Assembly: GCA_034359265.1 (NCBI GenBank) | Contig: CP136890.1 | Span: 78,889,501-78,953,500 of the forward strand | From: Canna indica | Taxonomy: Eukaryota > Streptophyta > Magnoliopsida > Zingiberales > Cannaceae | DNA: 64,000 nucleotides | Reading direction: 5' to 3' | Shown here: piece after piece, positions 10,893 through 22,471 of the stretch | Layout: every line of letters begins with the position of its first letter | How positions within the stretch are numbered: the first letter of the stretch is position 1 | Translations under genes and position numbers: made by a program | Notes under the pieces: model-generated | What the model saw: the letters and a program-made list of their open reading frames with translations, nothing else | Told to the model about the DNA's origin: nothing | Databases searched by the model: none

Positions 10893-12407
10893 TGTTGGCT
10901 TTAGGTTTTCAACCTTAGCCTTAATCTCGATTTTGATGGTTTTGATGATAACAAACATGAGACTAATGATTTCATTGAGAATATGTTTCAGGTTCCATAT
11001 CAATTAGCATTCGATGTCCTCGATTGAAAAAATCAAAGAAATCGGAAATCGAAAGGACATTGATCGTCGCGCTCGGGTTCGTCGTGGAAGTTTCTCGAAG
11101 ATCGACAAGTGCACCAAAGTCGCTTGGATGAGTCCAAAGATCAAGTCAAAAGCTCTCCAAGATGATGCTCGTTGAAAGCCGAAATCCGGAAATGAAGCGC
11201 GGAAGAAAAAGACTGAAGAAAACAATCTCAGCCTAAATTCGATCGATCGAATAGGGTAAGAAATGGGCAGTAGCCCTAGCGGTCGACCGGACTGAGGCTA
11301 GTTGCAAACGCAGCTTGCGTCGGTCGACCGAAAGTGAAATCGCAATTTTCTTGCGTCGGGCGGTCGACCGCCCGGTTGACCAACCAAAGCCCAAAATGGG
11401 TAGTAAGGTTGGCGGTCGATCGACCTGAGGATAGACAAAGACGCAAAACGCGTCAGTCGATCAATGGGTCGACCGAAATTCACGGATCGAGAAATTTTCG
11501 TCGAGCGGTCGACCACCCACAGGGATAGGACCAGCGGTCGAATGACCGATCGATCGACCATTCGGTCGGTGGCCTGTAACGGATAGTTTTCTATCCGTTG
11601 AACAACCGTTTCTTCAGCAGGGTATAAATATACCCAAATATGATTCTTTTTAGTTTCTTCTCCTACTCTAACAAAATTTATTGAGCATTTTAAAAGGAGA
11701 TTAAAGTCTTCCAAAGATTGATTGCGGCGCTTTGCTCTCTTCGTCAAGCTCTTCTTCAAGCGTCTGCTTCCCTGCCTCCCTCAACTCTGCTGCAATGAGT
11801 TTATCTGACGAATTGAAGGATTGAAGGATTGTAAAAGAGCACGATTCTTTGGTTTAATTCTTAAGCTCTTTTGATTGTAGTTTTATCTGTTATTTGAACA
11901 TTTTGTTTTATTTGTGCGTGTGAAGACCAAGTGTTTGGTCTTGTTTTGTGAAGTGGTTTCCTTGTTGTGAAGGAGTAAAACCACTTGTGTAAACTTAGCG
12001 TTTACTAGGATTAGTTTAGTTGTCCATTAGGGTTGAGGTGGAAGAGGACTCTCGATAAGAATGCAGAGACTTCCGGGTGTGGAAGTACCTTAGGTCGAGA
12101 GTGCGTCTCTTCGGTAAAAAGTCCTCCATGTAAGGGAAACCTAATTAATCTAGTAAAACTTAGTTTGGAAATCCTAAGCGGGGTGCTTAGGTAGTGGAGT
12201 AGGCATTAGGGCCGAACCACTATAAAATCTCTGTGTTTATATTGATTGATTGTTCGTTTTAATTGATTAATTATTTATCGCTTCCGCAATCAATCATCGA
12301 ATTGCAAATTACCTAACGATTTAAGAAAAAAGATTAAATTGGAAATTAGGCGAATAATATAGTAAACACACTATTCACCCCCCTCTAGTGTTGCCATTTC
12401 GCCCACA
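10893..12407 (+). mobile_element. Sirevirus-like (Ty1/copia) solo LTR with TSD
   Basis: A 1515-bp segment starting TGTTGGCTTTAGG and ending TTTCGCCCACA is flanked by perfect 5-bp direct repeats CATGC (10888-10892 and 12408-12412). It has no coding frame, a ggtataaatatacc TATA segment (about 11620), an early tttgatgataacaaacatga phrase and a late cactattcacccccctctag phrase, both typical of Sirevirus LTRs. Between 11280 and 11580 there are many palindromes of the form GGTCGACC/CGATCGATCG. The absence of internal sequence makes it a solo LTR formed by recombination. Confidence 0.8.
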
Positions 12408-12783
12408 CATGCATCACCAATGTATGTCCTCGCGTCAAAAGGTTGAGCAAACGATCTAGGAAAATCAAAAGGTGCTAAATCAATAAGTAAAGTCTCATAG
12501 TTTTCGACTTTTGGCATTGCTTGGTAGATGTTTCTTCTGTGTGATGATTCTTTTTGAAATTTGCATATGTGCTTAAAACTTTTTAGTCTTTGCATCTTGT
12601 ACCTTGAATATGCATCTAGGTAGTTATGAATCTGTGTGGAGTAATGAGATTTCATTATGAAAAGTTAACTTACTATTGTCTTTTAGTTTGAGTTATTGAG
12701 ACTTTATGATGTGGGTTGCGATAATGTAAGATGAATTTTAAAGAGAATGATTGTTCGGTTTGAGTTGTGCTTGAGGACAAGCA

Positions 12784-13030
12784 ATATGACCTATTTACTA
12801 AAACTGTTTAAATGGATCAACTCTTTTAATCTACCACTTGTACACACTCATTTTGACTAATCCAAGTTGTGGATATCATTTTATTAAGTAAAATGAATTT
12901 TATATAATTTTTTGATAATTTTAGAATTTATTTCTAAGCTGAAATGACTTATTTTCATAGTACTGAAACTGTTTAATTGACTTCAATTAAATTGCTCTGT
13001 CACTTGTTCACACTAATTCTCACTGATCCA
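12784..13030. repeat. ~178-bp satellite, right block
   Basis: Starts atatgacctatttact and continues with ctgtttaaatgg, ccacttgtacacactc, and aagttgtggatatcatttta in the same order as the units at 5010-5888, then a second, more degenerate unit from about 12940. It is the continuation of the array split by the Athila-like element. Confidence 0.8.
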
Positions 13031-13299
13031 ATATTTTTTTCAACAGTTTAGGTGGAAATCTTCTTGTATCATGAAAAACACCAATAATGATGAGGTTCAC
13101 CATATTGATGCAAGCAATATGATGTGAGTACTTTAATAGTAATAATAATTAGAGAAATTACCTAAATATATTCTGTACTTTGAGGTTTCCACATTTATGA
13201 CATGTACCTTTTATCTGTCTCAATTGAATCTTGTACTTTCGAATTTATTTTAATTGAATCATACTGTCTAATTACCGTCAACAGTCTTGTCCAATTACG

Positions 13300-13714
13300 C
13301 ATTTGCTGACGTGCCCTGTCTTCCGCTCTAGGAAGCCCTTCGGAAGCAACGCATCCAGATCCGACTCTGGCGGCCCCTCCATCTGTTTCGACGGGTTACC
13401 ACTTGGTGGGCCTTGGACCACCCATAGGAATCTCTGTCGGCTCCTCTCGAGTCCGACCGTGATTTCCTTTAGGTGTGCCACCGAGAACAAGCTCAGGTTC
13501 CCGAAGCAAAGGAAGACGACACTGTGGCGAGGCTGAGCATCGAGCCACGCGAAGCACTCTGCTCTATTGGTCTTTTCTCCAATGTGATTGGAGGTCCGAT
13601 CATGTAGATTGAAGGCGTCGGACGATCGTTTGTGATGTAGCTACCAGCAGTGATGGCGGCGAGCTCGTGCTCGAGCACATTGAACGTGTTAATAATGATG
13701 TCATCGTTGTCCAT
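13300..13714 (-). pseudogene. Captured UDP-glycosyltransferase (UGT) fragment
   Basis: Two overlapping minus-strand frames read as the middle of a plant family-1 UGT: DIIINTFNVLEHELAAI and [12 protein letters not shown] (13714-13500), then, in another frame, [36 protein letters not shown] (13490-13310). The order and spacing match UGT88/72-type enzymes, which glucosylate small phenolics using UDP-sugar. At least one frameshift separates the halves. The fragment stops before the PSPG donor-binding box, and the N-terminal acceptor domain is missing, so it cannot be an enzyme. Confidence 0.7.
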
Positions 13715-14029
13715 ATAGAAAGATATCCCAGTCGTCGTGGAATTGCAGTGCTTGGAGCGCTTCCCAATCGGGCCAATCAGGTAGAAATATATCCCAGACG
13801 AGTAAAATGAAATCCCAATTGGGTAGTGATATCACAGTTGGGTAAAGTCCTTCCCGATCTGAACAAACAATATTCCAATCAAGTAAAGTCCTTTTCGATC
13901 TGGACAAACAGCAGTCCAGTAGGGTCAAACCCCAACCCAATTGAGTCAAAATCAATTTGAGCCGTCTTCTTATTCTTACGTAAACTCCGCATCTGGCGCA
14001 CCAGTCTTACGTAAACTCTGCATCTGATG
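13715..14029 (-). other. Spacer between captured fragments in the Pack-MULE
   Basis: Contains loosely repeated phrases (caattgggtagtgat, cagttgggtaaagtcc, caatcaagtaaagtcc) and a duplicated tcttacgtaaactc phrase (13972 and 14006). No protein family recognised; it could be a captured intron. Confidence 0.35.
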
Positions 14030-14400
14030 CCTCCTCGCGCCGCCCAGTGGTGGCGACGAAGCGGCCCCCAACACTCGAGGCTGTCAAACTCGGGGGGTTG
14101 GAGTGGAAGTAGACCCACACCATGGCCTCCTCTAGCTCCGGGTAATGGATGAACACGATCTCATCACCGTGAACAAACACCTTGAGCACCACGGCGAGTT
14201 CCTAGTGGATCCATAGTCGCATGTTGCGGCATTGGCGCGAGCTGGTGGGCGGTGGCGGATGAAGACTGATTCTGGAAGCGGGAGTAGGCGGCAATGGAGA
14301 TGATGATGCCATTGATGATGAGGTAGAGTTACGGTGGGCGGAGCCAAGTGAGAGCATATCTCTGGTGCCAGAAACTAGACAACCAGCGGCCGACGAGGCG
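14030..14400 (-). pseudogene. Captured fragment resembling a DUF4408 protein
   Basis: The minus strand from about 14390 reads TWLRPP, a stop, then LYLIINGIIISIAAYSRFQN, the hydrophobic motif seen near the N-terminus of plant DUF4408 proteins; further on, after a frame change, VFVHGDEIVFIHYPELEE. Function of the family is poorly known. A stop, frameshifts and truncation show it is dead. Identification rests on one motif and may be wrong. Confidence 0.4.
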
Positions 14401-14754
14401 TAGCGCCACGACCTGTCATCAACATTGCCGTGGATGTGTGTGCATCGTCAAAAAGGTGAAGAGAGTAGAGGCGAAGAAGGATGACATGGATTTTATTGAA
14501 TAGAAAATTTAATAAAATAATTATTAATAAATAGGGCAAGATGATGAGTTGGGACTTCATGTAAAAAATGGAATACAATATTATTTTTTAAATATGTCAG
14601 CACGCCACATCACCAATATAATAAGGTTATTGACGGTAATTAGACGATATGATTCAATTGAAATAAATTCGAAAGTACATGATTCAATTGAGATAAATAA
14701 AAGTATAATATTTTTAAATATGAAAATATACCAAATAATTTGTACTAATAATAA

Positions 14755-16584
14755 GTTATGAATTTAATTAAAAATTTAAAGTTGAATGATTAAAATAATA
14801 TTTAGTAAATTCTTTTATAGTTTAAATCGGACCATCTTTATTTAAATTTCTTCATCCATCGCTAATTACAAATTAAATATGTTAAAATTAAAGTTCGAAA
14901 AAGATGAACCGAACACGATGTTAGGTCGGATCGAGCGGACCAGTTAACTTGGTCGGCCAGGTTGGCAGGTTTGACTTTTGTTTTAGTCAAAGAAAGCGAA
15001 CAACATGTCGAGTACGGTCGTTTGGGCGTATAAATCAGGCATATGTGGTCAACTTGATGACACAAAGTCCAAAAATTGATTTGTGAATTAGTAAGTTGCC
15101 ATTAATTCATATACACGACTTTTGCCATAAAAAAAGTAGAGAATTGAAGGTTTCGGGTGGGGCACTGGGACTATAATTAATTGCTTAATTAAGCATATCA
15201 AAATGAGAAACTCGATCAGTTGGTGAATTCCATCATAATAATTAGATTTTGTCATCAATTAGCCAATGAAAAGTCGCCTGTTGCCATCCTTTTCCTCAAC
15301 CCACCACTGATGATGCCGGCAAATGCAATCCAACCATTAGAATAATGGAAAGAGTGTTGCTTTCGGTAATGGAAATTACCCTCGCCTCGTTTAATTTAAT
15401 CTCCCAACGGATACCTTTTTTTGATCTTGTAATAAAGGGTGAGTTACTTCATTTTGTATAATTTTAAGATACAGTACTGAACACAATAAAAATATACCAT
15501 GAATAAAATATGATGTCTTGGTACAATACACAAAGTTCTTTTTTTTTTTTACTCTAATTTGGAGTAACAATGACTTGTTGTTACTTTGATACAAAATTGA
15601 AAAGAGTATATTTTGATAGAAATGAATATATATATATATAAAGAGAGTATATTTGAATCAAAAGAAAGTATATATAGACTCAAAAATATATTTGATAGAA
15701 ATTGAGTATATATCTATATTTAGAGAAAGTATATTTGAACTCAAATATAATATAATTTAGTAGAAATCGGGTACATATCCATGTTTAGATTAAATATTTG
15801 GATTAAAAGAGTCTATATTTAGACTCAAAGAGAGTATATTTTGATAGAAATTGAGTATGTATCTATATTTAGAAAGAGTATATTTGGATTAAAATATAAT
15901 ATATTCAAATGAGATATATCTCTATTTATTGAGATTATATTTGGATCGAAAATTAATCTTTAGTCAAATAAAATATTATGATCATGTATATTTTTTTTGC
16001 AATCAGGTATATTCACTATATTAGCATGTATACTCAGTATGAAAGACGGTGTGGCTGCGTCGTCAATGATATTGGGGCCTCCATGTCGCAACATGTTAGT
16101 TAATTAATCTACTTGTGATATAATTATAATAATGCATAATCACTATGTTAATTAAAATGAATATTTTATTATAACAATATATAATATTGTCTAGTATGTT
16201 TTATATGATGAAATGAAAAAGAAATAATACAAAGAATATTTTCGTCAAATTATCTTATTCTGTGTTGTGATAATACAAAACGAACACAAGATAGTACTAA
16301 ATTTGATGTCCAGTACCATGCGAAACGAACATGGGATGATGGGACTATTTGTTATGTTGTCCTGTACAATCTTATAGAGTACTGACTAGTCTGTTATGTA
16401 CTAAATTATTTGCGAAACGAATGGACCCGGTGTTTTATAATCTTTGTACTTTTTTCAATATGAAGAGAATAGATTTTGGCAATTCTGCTCGGAGAAGAGT
16501 TTTTTTTTTTCTTCGATTGAAAATTCACCCTTAATTTATTGATGGGGTATTAAGATTTCATATACTATGTTGTAATATGTAAAT
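14755..16584. other. AT-rich intergenic stretch
   Basis: No coding frame is supported. Between about 15600 and 15970 there is a degenerate AT-rich repeat of phrases such as agagtatatttgga and gaaattgagtatatatctat, about 50-120 bp apart. A possible 10-bp inverted pair agggtgagtt/aattcaccct brackets 15436-16531. Confidence 0.5.
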
Positions 16585-16690
16585 ATTTCTAAATAGTTCA
16601 TTTTGTATGTTTCCTAGAGATCTAGGGTTCGAACCCTAGTATGATCATCTATTATGACTTTCTTTCTTTGTTAAAAAAAAATCCTAAATA
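16585..16690 (+). mobile_element. SINE-like copy with tRNA B-box, copy 1
   Basis: Has the Pol III B-box-like core gggttcgaaccctag (16625), then tatgatcatctattatgactttc and a T-rich/A-run tail ttgttaaaaaaaaa. The same core, body and tail recur at 55251-55365 (reverse) and 60550-60665 (forward), so it is a dispersed family. The A-box is not clear in this copy. Confidence 0.5.
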
Positions 16691-16829
16691 GTTTTTATCT
16701 CTAAATAGCTTTTTATCTTGTATTCAACCATTATAAGTGATGAGGAAAAATTAGCACCATTGAGCTCTCCACACATGACTCATCCAGCTGGACCAACCGA
16801 CCCAATGTCTAGCCAGCCTAATCGAGCTA

Positions 16830-17557
16830 GCTAGGGTCGTGCTGTCGTGGGCCAATTGATTTGTGTGGAAGAATCCATGTGGCACTCTTGCATCCCGTGC
16901 AAGGGATAAGCTTATCATCCTGAATTCGTCCTGAATTAGGCTTTCTGAATTAACATCGCGCAACATGCATTGGTCCACGTATCAACCTCGCACTCCATAT
17001 CCGCGCCCCTAAAAGATTATGTTGGTCGAATGATATTGAAGGCGTAAAGTAAATCAATAATTACAGGACTATGGACGCAAGAAAACATAAAACCGGGTGT
17101 AGGACAAGCTCCGCAAGTTGTCTTGGGCGAAGATCGACTGGTCGCACGCCCATATGGGCCGCTCGTTCGTCTCCGCCCAAGGCAACCGCTTTGTTTGCCA
17201 ACGCTCTCCTACATTATACATGAGACCCATAACCCCCAAGTGCCAGCCCTAAGGTTCTCAAAATCACGATGAGCATGACAAAATCGTGCCCATGCGAGAT
17301 GATAATTTTCCATGGCCACGACCATGATGAATGCAGAAAAATTTCTCCGCTTACCCGTACCGCACACACCAAGCGCTGAATGACCTTGAAATGCATATAA
17401 CTCGTACCGTGGGCCCTCGGGGATCGCACAAGATATTTTACAAGTACGAACTATAATGAAAATGAAATTACATAGACGCGAAAATATATTTATAAACATG
17501 TAGGGAACATTCCGTCATGATTCGTGGTTGCTCGGGTACTTCGAAAAGTCCCTAACA
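16830..17557 (-). mobile_element. Gypsy (chromovirus-type) 3' LTR, minus strand
   Basis: On the minus strand it begins TGTTAGGGACTTTTCGAAG at 17557, directly after a polypurine tract gaagtgggggagga (17571-17558), as a 3' LTR should. It is an inverted, diverged copy of 36371-37093: shared phrases include ttccctacatgttt, ccatggccac, aagcggttgcc and aagcttatccctt. The lower boundary is where the two copies stop matching. Assignment to chromoviruses rests on the polypurine tract and weakly on the short decayed frame before it. Confidence 0.65.
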
Positions 17558-18574
17558 TCCTCCCCCACTTCAAGCTTCGACGTTCTCGTTGAACTCGCCT
17601 CGGCCGCACCACCTTTTTTCATAGGCTGCAATTACTGAAGTGAATTATTCACAAGTAGTCGAAGGGCACACTCTAGTCTTTCGTTCAAGCATTTTCTTAC
17701 ATTTTCATGCAATCGGCCATTTGGCCAAATAATATTTTTTTGTCCAAGCACACAGAGGCTTCGACCCACGCGAAGTGGGACCTGCGACTTTTCGACATTG
17801 GCCAAGCAGATTGGCTTAAGGCTAACCCCTTACATGAGAAGCAAGGGTGCCACACAGATTCTTCTGCACAAAACAATTGATCTGTTACAGTGCAGATTAG
17901 GTTGTCATCACCATCTGCACAAGTACGAAGCCTTTAGAGGCGTCAACAACCAAAACTCATGGGCCGCCAGCCCACCACTAAGTCTGGTTGTTTTGACAAA
18001 CCCATATTCTTGAGTTTGAGCCAAGCCCAAGTTGGCTCCGTGATAGCTCACTTGGGCACATGCACGATAGTTGTATAAAATGACAAAAATATCCTTGATT
18101 AAAGTGACAAGAGTGCCCTTTCATGTCTCTATAAAAGATAAATCCCTACCCAAGTGATGGGGCCTCTACGAGGGATGACAATTATAAACGATTAATTGTT
18201 GTTAGCTGACTAATCGAATTGTAAGGTTAGTCTCAAGTCTGACGCCTACGACTCCTGCCCGATTCCAAACTAATGCCGATTAAGATGACAAAAAATGATA
18301 GAAAAGAAGAGAGAAAAGAGAGGAACCCTACCTCACACGTGAATCTCTGCTCCGGTCGCCGATCGATCACCACTTCGATCTCCCTTTCGGCCCTCCAACC
18401 TTAATTATTTGCAAACCATACCTTTTTTTTTTAGTTGTAACAAAATAGCTCTCAAATTCTCTTCGCAATATTACAAAATAATAGAGGCTCTTGAACGGAG
18501 TCTTACCAAATTCATTCTTAGTGCTTTTCTCTTGATGACATATAAAACTTAAGAAATTGATCAAAGTTCCTTGC
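17558..18574 (-). other. Remnant upstream of the LTR, otherwise non-coding
   Basis: Next to the LTR the minus strand holds a short decayed frame, probably the end of a gypsy polyprotein. At 17841-17895 a segment gcaagggtgccacacagatt...aacaattgatctgttacag repeats, in the opposite orientation, a phrase of the LTR-end region (16850-16900 and 37036-37125). The rest shows no gene. Confidence 0.4.
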
Positions 18575-18714
18575 ATTTAAGCAAAAGAAGCTTTTGCTCT
18601 GAGTCACTCTAAGAAACAAATGACTCAACTTGTTGATATCCTAATCTTAATCTATAATGAATTTATCCGAAGCTATTGCTCTAAGTCACTCTAAGAAACA
18701 AATGACTCAACTTG
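18575..18714. repeat. ~115-bp direct repeat, 1.5 copies, split by LINE
   Basis: aagaagcttttgctctgagtcactctaag... (18586) is followed by a second copy from about 18672 (aagctattgctctaagtcac). The second copy is interrupted by the LINE and continues at 23088-23170. A third copy lies at 24920-25065. All share caaatgactcaactt and the ggcac...gaggctaattttgaat end. Origin unknown. Confidence 0.7.
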
Positions 18715-18979
18715 TTTTTTTAAGAAGTAGAGAACTTGTATTTATCACAAGATTTGAGAAATACAAGTGATATGATACATAGATGGGAGAAAAGGGGTTT
18801 AAGACTAAAAATCAAACAAGAAAAATAAATATTAGAGACCAATTTGAAGAGGTTATGTCCTTCAATGGTGAGCTCAATGAGTGACTTAGAGGTATTGTTA
18901 AAGCATTGGTTGTTCCGCTCAAATCAGATTTTTCCTCGCCAAATCATTAAAGCCTGATACTTTTATCGCTGAAGCATGA

Positions 18980-19750
18980 AATCATGTCTTACAATTCTAA
19001 GTCACGATCGAAACTTGATGGGGGGGGGGGATTTAGGACACAGAAATCCAACAGAGTCCTCCATCCTTGCGCTATATAGGTGCAGTGCAGAAAAAGATGG
19101 TTGTGTGTTTCATCTAAGGAGTTACAAAGTATGCATGATGGCTATATCTGAAGGTTTTATCTAATTAGCATGTCTTTCATTGGTAGCCTTTTCTATTTTT
19201 CTAGCCAATTTAGGATCAAGAGAGATTCTGGAAACGTGTTATGCCAAAGGAAAGAAGCAGAAGGATCTGAGATGCCTCGATAGGTAAGCAGACGATAGAG
19301 TAAACTCATAGAATACTTGCCATTCTTTATCTATTTCCAAGAAATGAGATCTTCGCCAGAACCATCCATAAGGGGAGCAATAGTATTAACAAGTTCGGCC
19401 AATCGCTGTAAGGGGGAGGGAATAAAGTTGGAAAAAGGAATGTTCCATCCCGGGGAGGAGTTTTGCCCTTCAAAGGATTTTACCTCAGCAATGGAAGTGA
19501 AAGGATCCGTGGCAAGCAAGAAGAGATCATGGAATATGTCGGTCAGAAGTTGTCCATTCAGCCAAGGATCAGTCCATAGGGAGAGTTACCAACGCTCACT
19601 TGGAAGGAGATGGAAATCTTGAAAATGTCTAGACATTTCAGGATGCCCTTCCAGATTGTTGACAGCCTTATTCAGTTTGGTAATATCAGGCAATTGATGT
19701 CAGGATACAGAGAAATCATTAGTTCCACTCGAGTAAACCATCATTAGCAG
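18980..19750 (-). pseudogene. LINE C-terminal (zf-RVT) region, decayed
   Basis: Minus-strand pieces (for example 19519-19331, ATDPFTSIAEVKSF ... PLMDGSGEDLISWK) match the linker and zinc-binding C-terminus of plant L1 ORF2, which precedes a KxG-W motif and the CxxC zinc site. The Cys region near 19000-19080 is damaged, and a run of ten G/C at 19021-19030 lies within it. Confidence 0.6.
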
Positions 19751-20142
19751 TAGTTTCCAAAGCCAAGAGGCTAGTCTCGCGGTATTGTGTGCAGAAATAT
19801 TAAGAAAGCCCAAGCCACCATCCTCTTTATTACCAGTTATCGTATCCCAGTTTACCAAACATTTCCCTCTTATATCTGATGATCTGTTGACGATCCAAAA
19901 AAAGATCTCTTTCTTTTGTCAATTTGTTGAAAAACTCATGCTGACGCCTCAAAGATAGATAAAAGTAAGAAGTTTGGCTGGTGAGGACACTGTTAATTAG
20001 TGTACGCTGCTGTAGAGAGAATTACACCCTTCCCTGAAGCTAGAGCATTGTAAAATTTAGTGGGGCATCGATTCTAGTCATCTTTATGAAGCTGTCCAAG
20101 GTGAAGAGGTAGGCCGAGATAGTCAATCGGGAAGCTGCTAGC

Positions 20143-22471
20143 CTAACAACCCATAATAGTGGCTAACTCCAAAGCATTGGTCTGATCATTTCCAATAAGC
20201 AAAAGTTTGGTTTTCTCGGAATTGATTTTGAGACCCGAGCACAACTCAAAACATTTTAGAAGAAGTTTGAAGGTTTCCAAGCAGGAAACAGCAGCATTGC
20301 AGAAAACCACCAAATCATCTGCAAAGGAGATGTGCGTAATCCCATTCGATACATAGTCCATTAGTGCTCTCGAGATGTTACCTCTTCTGTTGTCCCGCGA
20401 GATCAATTTTGACAGGGAGTCCATAACCAAATTAAAAAGGGTTAATTAATGTATCTTGCTCAAACTATGATAATTTTTACAAATCTAATTCGATCTATAA
20501 TTTGTTTCAATTACATCCCGAACTATCAGATTGATATCAATTCTAGCCAGACGTTAGATGTCCGTCAATGCAATCGTTAGGTGCTGACGTGGCATTTGAC
20601 TCAGCAAATAAAAAATATTATAATATTATATAAATAGGAAAAATTAATGTATCCATCCCAAACTTTAGTCATTGTAATAAATTTATCCCAATATTTAATC
20701 TTTTTTCCTAATCTATCTCAAATTTTGGGATTGACAACAATTATAATTCTTGAAGACAAATGATTTTTTAAAATACATCAATACTCTTACTTTATTCGAT
20801 AATTCCATATTCGATTTCATCAAATTCTTTTTTCTTTAAAAAAATTACACGAAAAATATAATTAAATTAAAAAATTAATAAGAAAAATCAATTTTTGAAT
20901 CAATTTTTTTTAAAATACAATTTCAACAAATAATTATAAAATTATTTTAAAATTTTTAAAAATTTAATAAATAATAAGAATATATGAAAAAAAAATATGA
21001 ATTTTATTCCAAGTTTTAATTTTTTTTAATGTAATAGTTGAATTTAATAAAAAATAGGAAGAAATATAATTCAAACTTTTGGATTGATTATAATTGTAAT
21101 ATAATCTAAATTTCAAGTTCAATATCAAATGAGATAATTGTTGTCAATTCCAATGTTCAGGATATATTAGGAAGAAATATTAAAGATTGAGATAGATTTA
21201 TTACAATTGGCAAAGTTTGTGATAGATACATTAATTTTCCATATTTATATAATACTATAATATTTTTTATTACATGCTGACGTGACATAAGTGATAATAA
21301 AAAAATATTTTTTAATTTGCTGAGTCAGATGTCACGTCAGCACCTAATGATTGCATTGACGGGCATCTGACGTTGGGCTAGAATTCATATCAGTATGATA
21401 ATTCTAATTGTAATTGATACAAATTAAAGATCGAACTAAATTTGTGAAAAAGATCATAATTTGAGATAAATACATTAATTAACCCAATTTAAAATGAAGG
21501 AGAAAATGGATTACCCTATCAAAGTCATTGTTTGTGGCCGAATGACTTGCCGATGGAACCATTAATGAGTAGGGAAGAATTGAGGAAGACAATAAGTGTG
21601 TGGTCCATGAGATCCAAACAAGGGGAAAACCTCTAGCATCCAAGAGTTCCAAAAGGAACCCCCAATCCACTGAGTTAAACACCTTTTTGCGATCAACTTT
21701 GATTATGCAAATGTTGTCATTCCTTTGGTTGCATGCCCAAATAACCTCGTTGATGAGTATATAATAGTCAAGGCTACTTCGTCCAGCTATAAAAGCCCCC
21801 TGGGTACGATCAACGAGGGTGGACATGAGGAGAGCCAGTCCATTAGCTAGGAGCTTGGAGAAGATTTTGATCAAGATGCTCTCCAAGCTAATTGGTCGAT
21901 AGTCATTGGGTAATTCAACAATTTCCTTCTTAGGGACAAGAGAGATGAGAGTTGTGTTGATTTTCCTCATGTGACCAGGATTATCTTGCAGATCATTGAG
22001 GATATGAGTCAGAGATTCACCGAGTTCTGACCAAAACTTCTTGAAAATTTTGGTAGAGGGACCATCAGGTCCATGTGACTTCTGATTCTTGATCTTGAAG
22101 ATCACCCCATTAATTTCCTTGTAGGTGAAGGGATCTGCCACTTGCTGTAGGAAAGTATATTGTGGCTGATATAGTTCTAACCATTGTAGTTCGATGTGCA
22201 TTCTCTTAGGCTTCCCAATCAGATTTACATAGAAGGATCTAAAGTTGTCTGCAATTATAGTTTGGTCAGTGCTCCTCCCCTTGGGGCATAGAACACCAGA
22301 AATCCAGTTTTGATTTCTTCTGGCAGATGGACATAGATGAAAGATTCTAGTATTTCTGTCCCCCTTCTTGATCCATCTCTTTTTCTCTCTCTGGCGCCAG
22401 TGAAGGTCCTCACAATGATAGAGATGATCATGGTCTTCTTTTAGTCGTTTGAAGATGTCCAATTCCTCCAT
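20143..22471 (-). pseudogene. LINE reverse transcriptase, split by a MULE-type insertion
   Basis: The 330-codon upstream piece (22471-21479) has GPDG, the NDYRPISL motif, IAGRSSLDYYILINEVIWA and CIIKVDRKKVFNSVDW, the plant L1 RT fingers and palm. It stops within a decayed QGNPFSP motif exactly where the 1-kb palindromic element enters. The frame resumes at 20430 with LVMDSLSKLI and contains FADDLVVF, the catalytic Asp pair, then GLKINSEKTKLL. D-to-K (VDRKK for the usual VDFEKAFD) and stops show decay. Confidence 0.9.
20439..21485. mobile_element. Palindromic MULE-type non-autonomous element inside the LINE
   Basis: Ends are GGGTTAATTAATGTAT...CTCAAACTATGAT on the left and its reverse complement on the right (imperfect); near-identical 9-bp flanks AATTAAAAA (20430-20438) and AATTTAAAA (21486-21494) fit Mutator-type insertion. 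The arms continue inward (both contain ctgacgtg(g/a)ca and the gcatctgacgt/agatgtccgtcaat region) and a second pair of similar ends, ggaaaa(a)ttaatgtatc, occurs at 20638 and 21240, so nearly the whole 1 kb can fold back. Confidence 0.8.

Larger units (their letters stand above)
5889..12783 (+). mobile_element. Athila-like Ty3/gypsy element lacking pol and 3' LTR
   Basis: The 5' LTR (5889-7195) is followed by the primer-site phrase tggcgccgttgccaggga (7201), gag and protease, and then the Athila-type 3' untranslated phrases gggaggcaacccaggca (9880) and aagtgtggggatg (10253). Reverse transcriptase, RNase H and integrase are absent between protease (ending about 9833) and the 3' region. The body stops after cttgaggacaagca at 12783, where the 178-bp satellite resumes; no second LTR is found. 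A Sirevirus-like solo LTR sits inside (10893-12407). Confidence 0.8.
13149..14745. mobile_element. Pack-MULE-like element carrying gene fragments
   Basis: Long inverted terminal arms face each other: the left has ctcaattgaatcttgtactt, ttcgaatttattttaattga and ctaattaccgtcaa (about 13219-13280), and the right arm carries the reverse complement with few changes (about 14630-14695). Flanks are 9-bp direct repeats TAATAATAA (13140-13148 and 14746-14754), the Mutator target length, though in simple sequence. The interior is GC-rich and contains minus-strand pieces of at least two unrelated plant genes. Confidence 0.7.

Noticed and set aside
15436..16531. Possible TIR element bounded by agggtgagtt / aattcaccct with TAA flanks
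   Set aside because: Only ~10 bp of inverted repeat and AT-rich three-base flanks; chance is likely.
16625..16640. A tRNA gene, from the gggttcgaacccta T-arm-like motif
   Set aside because: No acceptor, D-arm or anticodon stem fits; the motif recurs with a SINE-like body and tail.
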